A stretch of 64,000 bases of DNA from Candidatus Omnitrophota bacterium (GCA_023818695.1 JAMWCF010000002.1:62001-126000); one strand, 5' to 3'; positions 12,001 through 17,275 are shown, counted from the stretch's first letter. Program-made: numbers and translations. The notes: generated from the letters alone by a model not told the origin.

Positions 12001-12300
12001 TTGGAGTTGGTTGTCTTCGCGCGGGATGCTTTTCAGAAGAGCCAGGTCGAGCAGGCCCTTGACTCGGCCGGTCTGGAACTGCTCGAGCCGGTCATCGACG
12101 TGGCGGCCCAGTACGACGGGGATCTCTACTCGGCCGTGGCCGACCGGCAGATGACCTACTTCTCGCGCAACGTCGATGTGCACGTCCTATTCACCTTCGC
12201 TGGCTTAAGAGAACTGGGACGCTTCCTGCAGATTCCAGATCTGTCGATCCGGACCTGGATCGAACGGATCGAGCGGGCCGTCTACGGCATTCAGGCCTAA
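1..12300 (+). CDS. Giant multidomain sugar-activation polyprotein-like enzyme (5' end outside window)
   Basis: The frame is open to the left window edge; an ATG at base 7 exists but the gene probably starts upstream. Residues below count from that ATG. Domains seen: a class I methyltransferase/spermidine-synthase-like fold (GGGDGRVG near 192); hexapeptide-type beta-helix stretches (about 394-460 and 960-1180) around a large unrecognised region; a galactokinase-like GHMP kinase (APGRDRVFMGHTDF at 1473-1486, SAGMGSSSSSA at 1622-1632); a phosphohexomutase (TPSHIPEGNQG with Ser2572, metal loop DPDGDR 2758-2763, sugar loop GGEGS 2861-2865); a helical section; a ROK/ASKHA sugar kinase (GLSIGGTK 3576-3583, TLGTG 3729-3733); and an unrecognised C-terminal domain. 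SAGLE motifs sit between many of these. Catalytic motifs look intact, so enzymatic activity is likely. That the domains act in one sugar-phosphate pathway is inference. No signal peptide can be judged because the start is missing. Confidence 0.9.
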   Translation, partial: PEMTYRPLQVELEQYGATKDYGKVVEANLSRDARSRQRLNQLLQAAPAVQVQIGENVYLDIRPSFQGFKGKGTLELKGPMGVVLSRDGLTAVRIIERHAEGNNHPLYADPGQGQQIIAATNGIIDLTGDQVVDGSQIFAGQEEPVQILKSYFPDQLQGPGEKPFWMQGLTPVDTLAQIIPAAQLDSNSEIWILGGGDGRVGIAAAVLAKVKKAVFVEVDDGALAAIHAAADHFVGLGLVNRSQIGIMQANIFSPDFQVGPDATHIYHTVGGAYNPEGHGAEQVIPKNVFPQVIEKIKQAPVGTRVIFYLGAEGEVPHYYEQAVISSGLNPWFVSGLDQNIVQIYRVPSAGLEQMPPSPITGWIAADLGNGWRRLLYQLQNGDAWFGGLVRNDVPDSQIDDTAYISPSSTVEGKASRLEAGAVVKDGSAVVDSVIQRNAHLIASIAESARIRPMAALKGAVVRPAYEEDDWSYSGATSSDPRLSVKHHEVTYEGYIYRVEVEAAALVESSDVQGSFIGKKSVVQGSAIVISQLGDETDSHRVKWSLVTAPAGHLQVQGIQRLPGREIPAATEISETAILGVSDIDYRGTQFSIRNTGYTEMVALNRIPLASYFGKNLSFAWYPKQVPPLMLLGDGAIFSIFAGAPNPQSIKTDGTPTPGVITRISGAPGEQTSQHGRIVADPMTVVAGFTKVIGRLLGFPDLADPQAVSTEAEVTHLGALSVSGFDESLTGPAGPEIWGQMIPGEARGQLSRKAGLAPWVFLYSPETIFTLMGRLAEGLPEDQKDRYDDLPRRLLESGLALSQWMLDQEQAKGAQGNTAVMGRFWRYVEGYEALLNSGAWEGPWAQMENGMRRPAHWRQVGEFWESQHLPLSAIEEIHRKVHPVQGAPYRQVTVDQLMRIPGGIDRPAWDQWSDFYPSASDFEIPAFPPLDKMEVAPADLAPWRIIGQDERYYYTQEGGRIDREIDLEDIHPSAFIGPGTVLVGKKTVVAEGARLVRVIAKDSMILTNTRLQFVKMSHAIISQDVRLTFAKLTGSQRSPVSIGPGTTGSFIGIAESRIDANNTLHPFALIISSSTAPGNIIGGWLIQSVTQPGYMNMHLSTAAMGLSQNPVTFRVDKKEYNVGAAALNVAGGLFIGSSQGKEVEISSAYPLSNATIGAGAWIGAFSVIKDEVEPGAALLPFTFSAYSNAAGHPSYGQPGRHNDRIGGSLDLPGIFMRNFIYRTKKGIWDSMRAQGWSDEDIRKHPRLSHSDYMVEALIVETLREIFGWLEYADPIAHRHLEPPVQQLLIEVGLDLEQIQQADQASLGPRTHLVRQRIQALIADIGQRLGSIPGSRPEGPQAPAGHTVEQLLDGIRRLSENLDGRWRMRDQTFTEVRWEYVGFDSHGVARNTWVPVSLHPAAATPSAGLEEGTLTLEQWQGILKNPIPSGFWGVLRKRYGSDKEILNDRLNAYRGLVKGALANGFDPKTRVVVTVAAPGRDRVFMGHTDFPGLGGPTIDAGTREEILAVLQKTDDRTVYFSNADSKFQPVSFVLTGPDPVHQEMLMEHHTEAAAKAYQMSAIQEVAHNLKHLMETGGWPDWSVDKWDSYLRGALAFLMGDFPGVEAKLTGPGFRFHAASAGKLALSAGMGSSSSSALNLALVKGLNRLFDLGLTDEQLGRIDFSEQLLGKKKGAGDSMAIVYARKDKVVVTGSYPERLIQMVDFPAGLAVLMAQSPIPRLTTSEGEAWLKKQYPDAKVADVQTWARETLYRYSGRAYELAVALLLETLNEPHLYAGQITGKEATAIKKALLHGNKEGLLRELNAGGAIEQYLPELAGWENRHKRYNLIYRLLRLLPETASHGQGISFGLRKSTLYGLAEVERGVVYVRELEAAVAAERRKDFAAAKQHIRRVLELVRRAHDGDRAAEDYRQDKLELPAGHPKSQGVVFPETGWAGSPGNDVSNAAIDAWIAKQAELADLPGGFERSIPDFDEIADQAEQLFKGKVAVRVAAAGLGGSMALHIDATDGPEIVEQVNAWLTGLGWKVRRVEPSASVEIIAPPVQAGKEEGMILQTLFDQMPAAAADQAVADWLDSVRRASQPGLAAPAVSTARYIFGQYEQTSSLNYRQKEELWNEAAQRIGDHLENPFETAWALEVFGHLDGMITTPPAKDPLRKILTTLGWMAGQPSAGLEEIPPAANPLSPSYAPWQYEAASPTGYSSKPVAVIGNPGLASELRHLGYRVVETEMAEAATLPLEITDVGQAVVALQKAGVELSPVFDIRNFNPKDIAEAVKAGKQVRIRTQRNRVGENLWAKQANRPELQALYRLVYDIADGAETLSSAEISRVIEGLNHPNQAVAAAARDVVVHTRLYHLTETLKKLVKAYQEQEGSALGPYAAHYMRDALTTRIDPVGRNEWGSPETPVFAGPMTADRRATLQKQLVTFVTPGNKLAMLTGSGQRMGATIGEVEAGLTLTDKGGPTGFLSDQILVDPGSQPHDVVNVLFALVAKLFVENMPKWREDPELGGKPGDMPAQWGIGLGMDPRRSGAAIFQVAARIFRKKGVNVVFTGINSAPEAAARALLSDSTENVLGFFEITPSHIPEGNQGTKLMLWLGQILPWAKAEEFNEQIRAAAADPKQVNEVIDMLMDPAMNAEVEKLIEGLEQGYQGSRQRYHRYLKQLFTGNFQEGFGADQSLEHSWQQLKADLARTGVVPVIDINGGARAPDQPLFRELTPGFIVVGERSADFAHSLPPGEVSSRLLQEFAKKMTPAFEAAGLTPIFVGPDPDGDRKSIILRNPNTGAFEYLDPQAGYMLDVLYHVISAQEVGIPGIGVVGNGPTTVVAEALASRLGYEFRTAETGEANVVKAINNLIVELEGIHGRGRTAVMGGEGSAAATILGKVQVRDMAQAFGSAFGFIRNPERVKLLIDKLIDDPQEKQALRKQVDQDWYRPEQIQFLLWRIVNEILPPMLNSDPAYKTEVHLGVGLGAGSKQKFYKDTADKLLSPGSEWVRRIQMETAARISAVTGEVVSADQITVSEPINNIEAYQVFGAGNRMVPDGSGRIIHDGGYEIHVSYTPSADAKFGVPGRPYYLYKLWLRGSKTEVGVTRRLFLGTAEFLPREKAREFLQGLLDGIYPIWLTFMNALEAEELRGHVDGVFPVDELRAAFHAEIERGDLDGSEIAIRRAVLTRLESGADALLDGTPAVRAVNIGTFATPGKPDYNPVDTRNLRWQDKRVEGAMEALNRFVSFARPVVDELRDIAQEVQQKSRVMATQAKRINELIHQLQGWLADQAEAPLAAGSSPEEVNFVLAQRLVFQSLVWKVDHLLQGVDFSDGQRVRRKADVNLFARRVDWLFKVFGDLEALAGRGTAQQHPDTGVAHANLVAAKIILSRELEILQEAASAGLEGDWVQAVLQYVTEYETFAAARLERLRDAKLPLALGSIRALLAGANPNPVAIRAELERIQNRIDSSTVLDPFSSVSLNQILLNALGAIPTASAGLEELTRGTISEIAQWLPAQQADFQARGIGYIQLVYPQGSPIYNRGFSLASRTLQEAADEILNSAGTIVARLGLLGMQFKAVVDQQTLIIQPASAGLEETPVNVGLSIGGTKIAAGVLSPQGLIGNPDDQPAPVTWANLKAVYPQIKNARGRGLQAMVDQVQGALQKYGIAPERLAEVAVSWAGDGEYEQGRVRNTKLIGFRDKRYVNLKKLLEAELQKVFGRPIPVKIMHDGAAGAVGTFQHPQGALHGLQHGVGITLGTGFSVGVVQDGKPVYSIPGRIPIFLGEMGWHTVQKLDGTYLYKGSEVTLDNRLPAPLPDEIRVEQRLGGPWIAARYVRAIRNAGLTDVEVFGQEIQLGLDIYPVNQQEIVPAESQQRVVLRTVTQRALAGDVLSRDFIRQIGTEVGSVYRVYRQAYADLPFISQGKTALLGGVGEKFGLGVANEAGADLFLSAIRAAAGTDDIVRSELGYQGEFAFATPKTDSAGLEGPVELPAGALTDKIIFLGPEVAVPELFSGLAGLRPAPGERLELVVFARDAFQKSQVEQALDSAGLELLEPVIDVAAQYDGDLYSAVADRQMTYFSRNVDVHVLFTFAGLRELGRFLQIPDLSIRTWIERIERAVYGIQA
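1042..12081 (+). repeat. SAGLE linker motif, eight copies inside the giant protein
   Basis: The five residues SAGLE recur at 1042-1059, 4210-4227, 6493-6510, 10129-10146, 10414-10431, 10699-10716, 11866-11883 and 12064-12081, usually followed by E, G or Q and often preceded by P or A. Codons differ between copies (tcc/tcg/tca, ggg/ggc/ggt, ctg/ttg, gag/gaa), so what is kept is the amino-acid sequence and not a recently copied DNA repeat. Seven copies lie at recognisable domain or segment joints; the eighth (SAGLEL) is inside the C-terminal domain and may be chance. I saw no copy in any other protein of the window. Confidence 0.85.
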
Positions 12301-12408
12301 GCGTTCCATGTCCCCGCCTCGGGGTGTTCCGCCGCGGACCGTTGGCCTGCCCCAGGGAGGCGGGTCTCACCTCATAATGGACACTCGCTGGCATCTGTCT
12401 GCGTGGTT

Positions 12409-12417
12409 TGCTATACT
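12409..12417 (+). promoter_or_regulatory. Extended -10 promoter element
   Basis: TG at 12409-12410 followed by c and TATACT at 12412-12417 forms an extended -10 box. Transcription would start near 12424, about nine bases before the ATG at 12433. No convincing -35 box is seen. Confidence 0.4.
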
Positions 12418-12432
12418 GGTTTCACATCCGCG

Positions 12433-12801
12433 ATGGGTAAAATCCTGTTTTTCCTCATGGGGGCTGTTCCATTCATCTTCAGTTCTGCCTGCCTGGCGGT
12501 CTCCGATTCCGAGAGAACCCTTTCGGGCGTCTCGCAGGGCCAGCCGCCTTCCTATGTAGCCGGGCAGGCCATCGTCCGGTTCCGGGAAGGAACCTCCCAG
12601 GTCGAGGTGGACCGGCTGGCCGCCCATTTGGGCGCCAGCCCCAAGCGCCTGACCGACCGGTGGGAGGTTTATCTTTTTGAGTTCAGTGCGCAGAAGCCGG
12701 TCGGAGAGATGGTGAAGAACCTGAAAAACAGCCGTTTTGTCGAGCATGCGGAACCGAACTACGTGATGGACAGCGAGGTCGATAACTTCCCCTGGCATTA
12801 G
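12433..12801 (+). CDS. Secreted stand-alone subtilase prodomain / inhibitor I9-like protein
   Basis: The start at 12433 gives a clear signal peptide (MGKILFFLMGAVPFIFSSACLA); an ATG at 12403 in the same frame would overlap the promoter box. The mature part (YVAGQAIVRFREG ... VEHAEPNYVMD) matches the pattern of subtilase N-terminal propeptides of the inhibitor I9 / fervidolysin prodomain type, which fold peptidases and inhibit them. Normally this domain is the N-terminus of a protease, but here the protein stops right after the prodomain (122 residues) and no subtilase gene is visible nearby. It may act in trans on a protease encoded elsewhere. The family call rests on pattern recognition of the AEPNY end and the preceding strands. 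Confidence 0.65.
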   Translation: MGKILFFLMGAVPFIFSSACLAVSDSERTLSGVSQGQPPSYVAGQAIVRFREGTSQVEVDRLAAHLGASPKRLTDRWEVYLFEFSAQKPVGEMVKNLKNSRFVEHAEPNYVMDSEVDNFPWH

Positions 12802-12812
12802 ATTTTTCCCTT

Positions 12813-12821
12813 TGATAGACT
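12813..12821 (+). promoter_or_regulatory. Extended -10 promoter element
   Basis: TG at 12813-12814, a, then TAGACT at 12816-12821. A start near 12828 would leave about three bases before the ATG at 12831, with no Shine-Dalgarno site. The -35 region is poor. Confidence 0.35.
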
Positions 12822-12830
12822 GATGGTTCC

Positions 12831-13547
12831 ATGAAAAAAGCCATTCTCTTCCTGACAGCCGTTCTCATCCTTTGCGCAGCCGCGCACGCGGCGGTGGAGA
12901 TGCCGGGCTCCTCCTATCTGAAGGGGTTGACATGGAAAGGGCATGACACCTTCCGTCTGGAAAGGGAAGGGGTGGTGCTGTACGTAGATCCCTGGCGCAT
13001 CGAAGGGGAGCCCAAAGACGGGGATATCATCCTGATCACACATCCCCATTTCGACCATTGCGAGCCGAAGGATATCTTCAAGGTGCTCAAACCGGGCGCG
13101 GTGATCGTGACGGTGGAAGAAGCGGCGCAGAAGCTCAAGGAGGGGGGTGTGGAGGCCGCTATCCAGATCCTGAAGCCGGGCGAAAACCTGGAAATTGGGG
13201 CCGTCATGGTGGAAGCGGTTCCCGCCTATAACATCAACAAGGAGTTTCACCCGCAGACCAGCCAGTGGGTCGGTTTCATCGTGGCGGTGGATGAGGTTCG
13301 GATCTACCACGCCGGCGACACCGATTTCATCCCTGAAATGAAGGATTTGCGGGTGGATGTTGCCCTTTTGCCTGTCAGCGGCACCTACGTGATGACGGCG
13401 GATGAGGCGGCTGAAGCGGCCAAGGCGATCCGTCCCAAAGTAGCTGTTCCGATGCATTACGGCACCCTGGTCGGCACGGAGGCGGACGCCAGGCGTTTTC
13501 AAGAACTGTGCAGTGAAATGATCGTCGAAGTTCTGAAGAAAGAGTAG
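12831..13547 (+). CDS. Exported metallo-beta-lactamase-fold hydrolase (UlaG-like)
   Basis: A 238-residue protein with an N-terminal signal sequence (MKKAILFLTAVLILCAAAHA). It carries the metal-binding HPHFDH motif of the metallo-beta-lactamase superfamily, followed by HAGDTD and a late PMHYGT, an arrangement typical of the UlaG-like / L-ascorbate-6-phosphate lactonase-like branch (beta-lactamase_3). Such proteins are metal-dependent hydrolases of varied or unknown substrates; the substrate here cannot be deduced. Export to the periplasm is unusual for this branch. The gene follows the I9-like gene by about 30 bases and may have its own promoter. Confidence 0.8.
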   Translation: MKKAILFLTAVLILCAAAHAAVEMPGSSYLKGLTWKGHDTFRLEREGVVLYVDPWRIEGEPKDGDIILITHPHFDHCEPKDIFKVLKPGAVIVTVEEAAQKLKEGGVEAAIQILKPGENLEIGAVMVEAVPAYNINKEFHPQTSQWVGFIVAVDEVRIYHAGDTDFIPEMKDLRVDVALLPVSGTYVMTADEAAEAAKAIRPKVAVPMHYGTLVGTEADARRFQELCSEMIVEVLKKE

Positions 13548-13555
13548 TTCGGGAC

Positions 13556-14026
13556 ATGAGAAAAGTCATCGTCGGATGCCTGTCATTTTTGTCGGTTTTC
13601 GTCTTCCCTCTTGCACCTGTTTTTTCAAATGATCTCGGGGTCCACGCCCAGGTTGACAAGACCGAGGTTGCCACAGGGGACGTGTTGGCCTTTTCCGTAA
13701 CGATTGCGGGCGCGTTCAAGCAGCCGCCTAGGGTGGAGCTGAAGTCGTTCGAGGGTTTCGACGTGGTTGGAACGCGCCAGGCCCAGCAGATCCAGATTCA
13801 TGGCGGCAAGGCCCTCCAGGCGCTGACTCTGATTTACACCCTGGCGCCCAAAGAGGTTGGCACCCATGTGCTGGGGCCGGTGAAGGTGGAGTATGAAGGG
13901 CAGGTTTACGAGACCCAGCCGATCGAAGTCAAGGTAGTCAAAGGTTCGGAGCCCCGCAGGGAGGAAAAATCGAAACGGTCGGAAAAGCGGCGGATGCCGC
14001 GTTTGCAGGGAGGAGTGGTGCTGTGA
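13556..14026 (+). CDS. Short BatD-like periplasmic protein
   Basis: 156 residues with a signal peptide (MRKVIVGCLSFLSVFVFPLAPVFS). The mature part starts with VHAQVDKTEVATGDVLAFSVTIAG and has an immunoglobulin-like beta pattern with LIYTLAPKEVGTHVLGPVKVEYEG, the signature of the first domain of BatD / aerotolerance proteins. BatD is usually several times longer and membrane anchored; here only one such domain is present, followed by a very basic tail (RREEKSKRSEKRR). No other bat genes are seen. Its stop overlaps the next gene's GTG start by four bases, so the two are probably translated together. Confidence 0.6.
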   Translation: MRKVIVGCLSFLSVFVFPLAPVFSNDLGVHAQVDKTEVATGDVLAFSVTIAGAFKQPPRVELKSFEGFDVVGTRQAQQIQIHGGKALQALTLIYTLAPKEVGTHVLGPVKVEYEGQVYETQPIEVKVVKGSEPRREEKSKRSEKRRMPRLQGGVVL

Positions 14027-14787
14027 AGAGAAACCCGGTCTTTTATTTCATGTTAGGGCTCACCGTGTCGGTCGTTTTCCTGACCGGCTGTTCGATGAAA
14101 TGGAAAACGGCCCGCGAGAGGGAGCTGGAAAGCCAGGTGGACCAGCTGGCCGGCCGGATCGCCGAGGCCGAGAGATCGAGAACCCTGCTGGCTTCCCATG
14201 TTGACAAGCTGCAGGATGAATTGAACCGTCTTCAGGATGAAAGGGCGCGGGATATCGAGCGGTTGATGCGGGAACAACAAATGGCGCGGGAGCGGGGCCA
14301 GGAGTCCGATGAGATGCTGGAAGCGCAGCGGCGGCTGGCCGAGAGTTTGCGCCAGGAGCTGGGCGACGCACGGGCGAAACTTGCAATGACCGAGCGGGGG
14401 CTGGTGCTGACTTTCCTGGATGAAATCTTCTTCGATTCCGGCAAGGCGCAGATCAAACCGGAAGGCCAGGAGACCCTCCGCAAAGTGGCGGCGGTCCTGA
14501 AGGAAACCGTGCCGGATTCCCCCGTGGCGGTGGAGGGCCACACCGACAACGTGCCGATCAAATATTCCGGATGGAAGTCAAACTGGGAACTGTCCGCGGC
14601 CAGGGCCTTGGCGGTCGTTCACCATTTCACCGAACAGGAGCAGCTTCCCCCGGAGCGGTTGAGGGCCGTCGGTTTCGGCGAGTACCAGCCGGTCGCCTCC
14701 AACGACGACGATGAGGGACGCCGCCTGAACCGCCGCGTGGAGGTGGTGATCCTGCCATCCTCCATCCGCAGAGAGAAGTTTGAGTAA
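14023..14787 (+). CDS. OmpA-family peptidoglycan-binding lipoprotein
   Basis: 254 residues. The GTG start overlaps the upstream stop. An N-terminal hydrophobic stretch ends in a lipobox (VFLTGC), so the Cys should be acylated. Residues about 30-120 form a long charged coiled coil. The C-terminal half is an OmpA domain (IFFDSGKAQIKPEGQETLRKVA, VEGHTDNVPI, NWELSAARALAV, NRRVEVVI), which binds peptidoglycan non-covalently. It likely tethers an envelope layer to the wall. The domain order (anchor, coiled coil, OmpA) is also found in MotB-like and Pal-like proteins, but there is no MotA neighbour. Confidence 0.85.
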   Translation: MKRNPVFYFMLGLTVSVVFLTGCSMKWKTARERELESQVDQLAGRIAEAERSRTLLASHVDKLQDELNRLQDERARDIERLMREQQMARERGQESDEMLEAQRRLAESLRQELGDARAKLAMTERGLVLTFLDEIFFDSGKAQIKPEGQETLRKVAAVLKETVPDSPVAVEGHTDNVPIKYSGWKSNWELSAARALAVVHHFTEQEQLPPERLRAVGFGEYQPVASNDDDEGRRLNRRVEVVILPSSIRREKFE

Positions 14788-14790
14788 TCG

Positions 14791-16020
14791 ATGACGTTCA
14801 TCCGAGGGCTGCGCTGCCGGGAATGCGCCAGGGAATACCCGGCGAAGGCGCTGTATGTGTGTGAATACTGCTTCGGCTCCCTGGAGGTCGATTACGACTA
14901 CGCCGCCATCAGCCGGAAGTTGAGCCGCCAGCTCATCGAAAGTCGCCCGCCCAACATCTGGCGCTACAAGGAGCTTCTGCCGATCGACGGGGAACCGTCC
15001 GTTGGTTTCCACACCGGCATGACGCCGTTCTTCAAGGCCCACAATCTCGGCAGGGCGCTGGGAGTCAAAGAGCTTTACATCAAGGATGACTCGGTTTGCC
15101 ACCCCACCCTCTCTTTCAAGGACAGGGTGGTGTCGGTAGCCCTCTCCCGCGCCAAGGAGCTTGGCTTCGAGACCGTCGCCTGCGCTTCGACCGGCAACCT
15201 GGCCAATTCAGTTTCGGCTCTTTCGGCCAAGGCCGGCTTCAAGCGGACGATCTTCATCCCGGCCGACCTGGAAGCGGCCAAGATCATCGGCTCTCTGGTC
15301 TACGCCCCGCGGCTCATGGCGGTAGAGGGCAACTACGACGAGGTCAACCGCCTCTGTGCCGAGATCGGCACCCATTACAAGTGGGCCTTCGTCAACATCA
15401 ACATCCGGCCCTACTACGCGGAAGGGTCGAAGACCTACGGTTTCGAGGTGGCGGAGCAGATGGGCTGGAAGGCGCCACAGCACATCGTTGTTCCGGCCGC
15501 CAGCGGCTCCCTTCTGGTGAAGATCTGGAAAGGGTTCAAGGAGTTCTATAAATTGGGGTTTCTGGAGGAGCCCACATGCCGCCTGTACGCGGCCCAGGCG
15601 TTCGGCTGCCACCCGATCGTGACTGCGATCGAGGAGGGATCCGACATCATCAAGCCGGTCAAGCCCAAGACGATCGCCAAGTCGCTGGCGATCGGCAATC
15701 CGGCGGACGGCTATTACGCGGCCGACGCCATCCGGGAAACCGGAGGATGGGGTGCGGCGGTGACCGATGAGGAGATCGTCGACGGGATCAAGCTGCTGGC
15801 CCAGACCGAAGGGATCTTCACCGAGACCGCCGGCGGTGTTACGGTGGCCGCCGCGAAGAAACTCATCGAGCAAAAAAAGATCCCCAGGGATGAATCGATC
15901 GTGGTGTGCGTCACGGGGCAGGGTTTGAAGACCCAGGAGGCGGTCCAGGATCATGTGGGCAAGCCGATCCGGATCAAACCGAACTTGAGCTCGTTTCAAG
16001 AACACGTGAAGGACAACTAA
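14791..16020 (+). CDS. thrC: Threonine synthase
   Basis: A 409-residue fold-type II PLP enzyme converting O-phosphohomoserine to threonine. The PLP lysine is Lys110 in the PTLSFKDR motif, and the phosphate-binding STGNLANS region is present. The N-terminus carries a small CxxC...CxxC zinc-ribbon (RCRECAREYPAKALYVCEYC), as in many bacterial and archaeal ThrC proteins. Members of this family can be hard to tell from related PLP lyases, but length and motifs fit threonine synthase. It is followed after 16 bases by a sulfur-carrier gene and a NIL-domain gene, a grouping also linked to homocysteine/methionine formation in anaerobes, so an alternative role in sulfur assimilation should be kept open. 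Confidence 0.85.
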   Translation: MTFIRGLRCRECAREYPAKALYVCEYCFGSLEVDYDYAAISRKLSRQLIESRPPNIWRYKELLPIDGEPSVGFHTGMTPFFKAHNLGRALGVKELYIKDDSVCHPTLSFKDRVVSVALSRAKELGFETVACASTGNLANSVSALSAKAGFKRTIFIPADLEAAKIIGSLVYAPRLMAVEGNYDEVNRLCAEIGTHYKWAFVNINIRPYYAEGSKTYGFEVAEQMGWKAPQHIVVPAASGSLLVKIWKGFKEFYKLGFLEEPTCRLYAAQAFGCHPIVTAIEEGSDIIKPVKPKTIAKSLAIGNPADGYYAADAIRETGGWGAAVTDEEIVDGIKLLAQTEGIFTETAGGVTVAAAKKLIEQKKIPRDESIVVCVTGQGLKTQEAVQDHVGKPIRIKPNLSSFQEHVKDN

Positions 16021-16036
16021 CAGGAGAGGTCTGTTC

Positions 16037-16315
16037 ATGGCTGTGACCGTTCGTATTCCAACGCCGCTTCAAAAGTTGACTGGGGACAAGGCGGAAGTGA
16101 ACGCTTCCGGGAAAAACGTGCAGGAGCTGCTGGCCGATCTGGACAGGCAATTTCCCGGTTTCAAGGACCGGTTGTGCGACCCGGACGGGAAGCTGCGCCG
16201 GTTCGTGAACATTTACATTAACGAGGAGGATATCCGGTTTTTGAAAAACGAGCAGACCTCCGTGAAAGACGGCGACGAGATCTCCATCATCCCGGCCATC
16301 GCCGGCGGCTGTTAA
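16037..16315 (+). CDS. MoaD/ThiS-like ubiquitin-fold sulfur carrier ending in Gly-Gly-Cys
   Basis: A 92-residue beta-grasp protein with the MoaD/ThiS pattern (VRIPTPLQKLTG ... VQELLADLDRQFPGF ... RFVNIYINEEDIRFL ... VKDGDEISIIPAIAGGC). The Shine-Dalgarno site aggagagg precedes the ATG. Carriers of this family are activated at a C-terminal Gly-Gly and carry sulfur as a thiocarboxylate. Here one Cys follows the Gly-Gly, so a processing step would be needed, as known for the extra residue on HcyS of Wolinella. The position between thrC and a NIL-domain gene suggests a role in sulfur amino-acid synthesis more than in molybdopterin synthesis; this is inference. Confidence 0.8.
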   Translation: MAVTVRIPTPLQKLTGDKAEVNASGKNVQELLADLDRQFPGFKDRLCDPDGKLRRFVNIYINEEDIRFLKNEQTSVKDGDEISIIPAIAGGC

Positions 16316-16334
16316 CGGAAAAGGAGTGCGCGAT

Positions 16335-16574
16335 ATGGCCAAAAAGATGGTCCATCTGATATTCCCGCAGCGGCTGATCAAAAAGCCGGTCATTTACACG
16401 ATGGCCGCCAAATGCAAAGTGATTCCGAACGTCCGCAGGGCGAAGGTCACGGAGAGCGCCGGGGAGATGGTTTTGGAGCTGGACGGCACCCGCGAGAATT
16501 TGGACAAAGGGATCCGCTTCCTGACCCGCCAGGGTGTCAAGGTCGAGCCGATCGTGGGAGATGTCATTGAATAA
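16335..16574 (+). CDS. NIL-domain protein
   Basis: 79 residues. The ATG at 16335 was chosen because aaggag ends nine bases upstream; an in-frame GTG at 16326 would fall inside that site. The sequence (VHLIFPQRLIKKPVIYTMAAKCKVIPNVRRAKV ... GEMVLELDG ... LDKGIRFLTRQGVKVEPI) matches the NIL domain, an ACT-like ferredoxin fold found at the C-terminus of methionine ABC transporter ATPases and in small proteins of methionine metabolism. As a stand-alone domain next to a sulfur carrier it may bind methionine or assist sulfur transfer. No Fe-S motif is present. Confidence 0.75.
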   Translation: MAKKMVHLIFPQRLIKKPVIYTMAAKCKVIPNVRRAKVTESAGEMVLELDGTRENLDKGIRFLTRQGVKVEPIVGDVIE

Positions 16575-16584
16575 ATAAAACCGG

Positions 16585-17166
16585 GTGAGCGACGACAAGG
16601 AGCTTATCCAGGGAATCAGTCGCAGGGACCCGGAGGCCTTCCGGCTCCTGCTGGAGCGTTACGCCCGCCCTCTGGTGAGCATCGCGCACCGCCTGGTGGG
16701 CACGCGGCATGAAGCGGAGGATCTGGTGCAGGAGGTGTTCCTGCGCCTTTACGAGCGGTCCCCGGCGCTGAATGAAAAGAGCCGCCTCTTCACCTGGCTT
16801 TACCGGGTGACGATCAACAAGGGCGTGGACCTCCTGCGCGCGAAAAGCCGCGGGGTCCGGACCATCTCCCTGGAATCGGCCGGCGGTCCGCAGGAAGAAG
16901 AGCCCGCCTCCTGGCTGGATAAACTTCCGGATTTATCGGTTCCTTCGCCCAGGGAGCAGTCGGCTGTCTCCGAGCATCTTCTCATCGTCCAGAAAGCGGT
17001 TTCATCCCTTCCAATTTCTCTGCGCCTTCCTCTTCTGCTGTTTGCCGTGGAAGAGCTTTCCCAGCAGCAGATCGCTGAAATCCTCCAGATGAGCCCCAAG
17101 GCGGTCGAAAGGCGGATCGCCCGCGCCAGGTCGCTTCTGAAAGAACAACTGCGCGACATCATTTAA
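16585..17166 (+). CDS. ECF-type RNA polymerase sigma factor
   Basis: 193 residues with sigma-70 region 2 (ISRRDPEAFRLLLERYARPLVSIAHRLVGTRHEAEDLVQEVFLRLYE, FTWLYRVTINKGVDLLR) and region 4 (VSSLPISLRLPLLLFAVEELSQQQIAEILQMSPKAVERRIARARSLLKEQL). Start is a GTG shortly after the NIL gene. It is followed by an anti-sigma-like membrane protein and a CnrX-like metal sensor, then a metal efflux system, the same set of functions as CnrH-CnrY-CnrX of Cupriavidus. It probably switches on the pump genes when periplasmic metal is sensed. Confidence 0.85.
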   Translation: MSDDKELIQGISRRDPEAFRLLLERYARPLVSIAHRLVGTRHEAEDLVQEVFLRLYERSPALNEKSRLFTWLYRVTINKGVDLLRAKSRGVRTISLESAGGPQEEEPASWLDKLPDLSVPSPREQSAVSEHLLIVQKAVSSLPISLRLPLLLFAVEELSQQQIAEILQMSPKAVERRIARARSLLKEQLRDII

Positions 17167-17275
17167 ATAACTCTTTTTGTTCCAGGAGGTTATGCCATCT
17201 TTGCTTTCTAAAATTTTTGAGGGGGGATAGCCCGGTCTTTGTCGTTTCATCTGATGGAAGCATAAGGAGGGTGCT

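Noticed and set aside
12301..12360. Terminator after the giant gene
   Set aside because: Short GC-rich stems can be drawn (ccccg/cgggg) but there is no T-run.
17192..17230. A 12-codon leader peptide between the sigma and anti-sigma genes
   Set aside because: The ribosome site is too close to its ATG and the peptide has no feature that suggests control.
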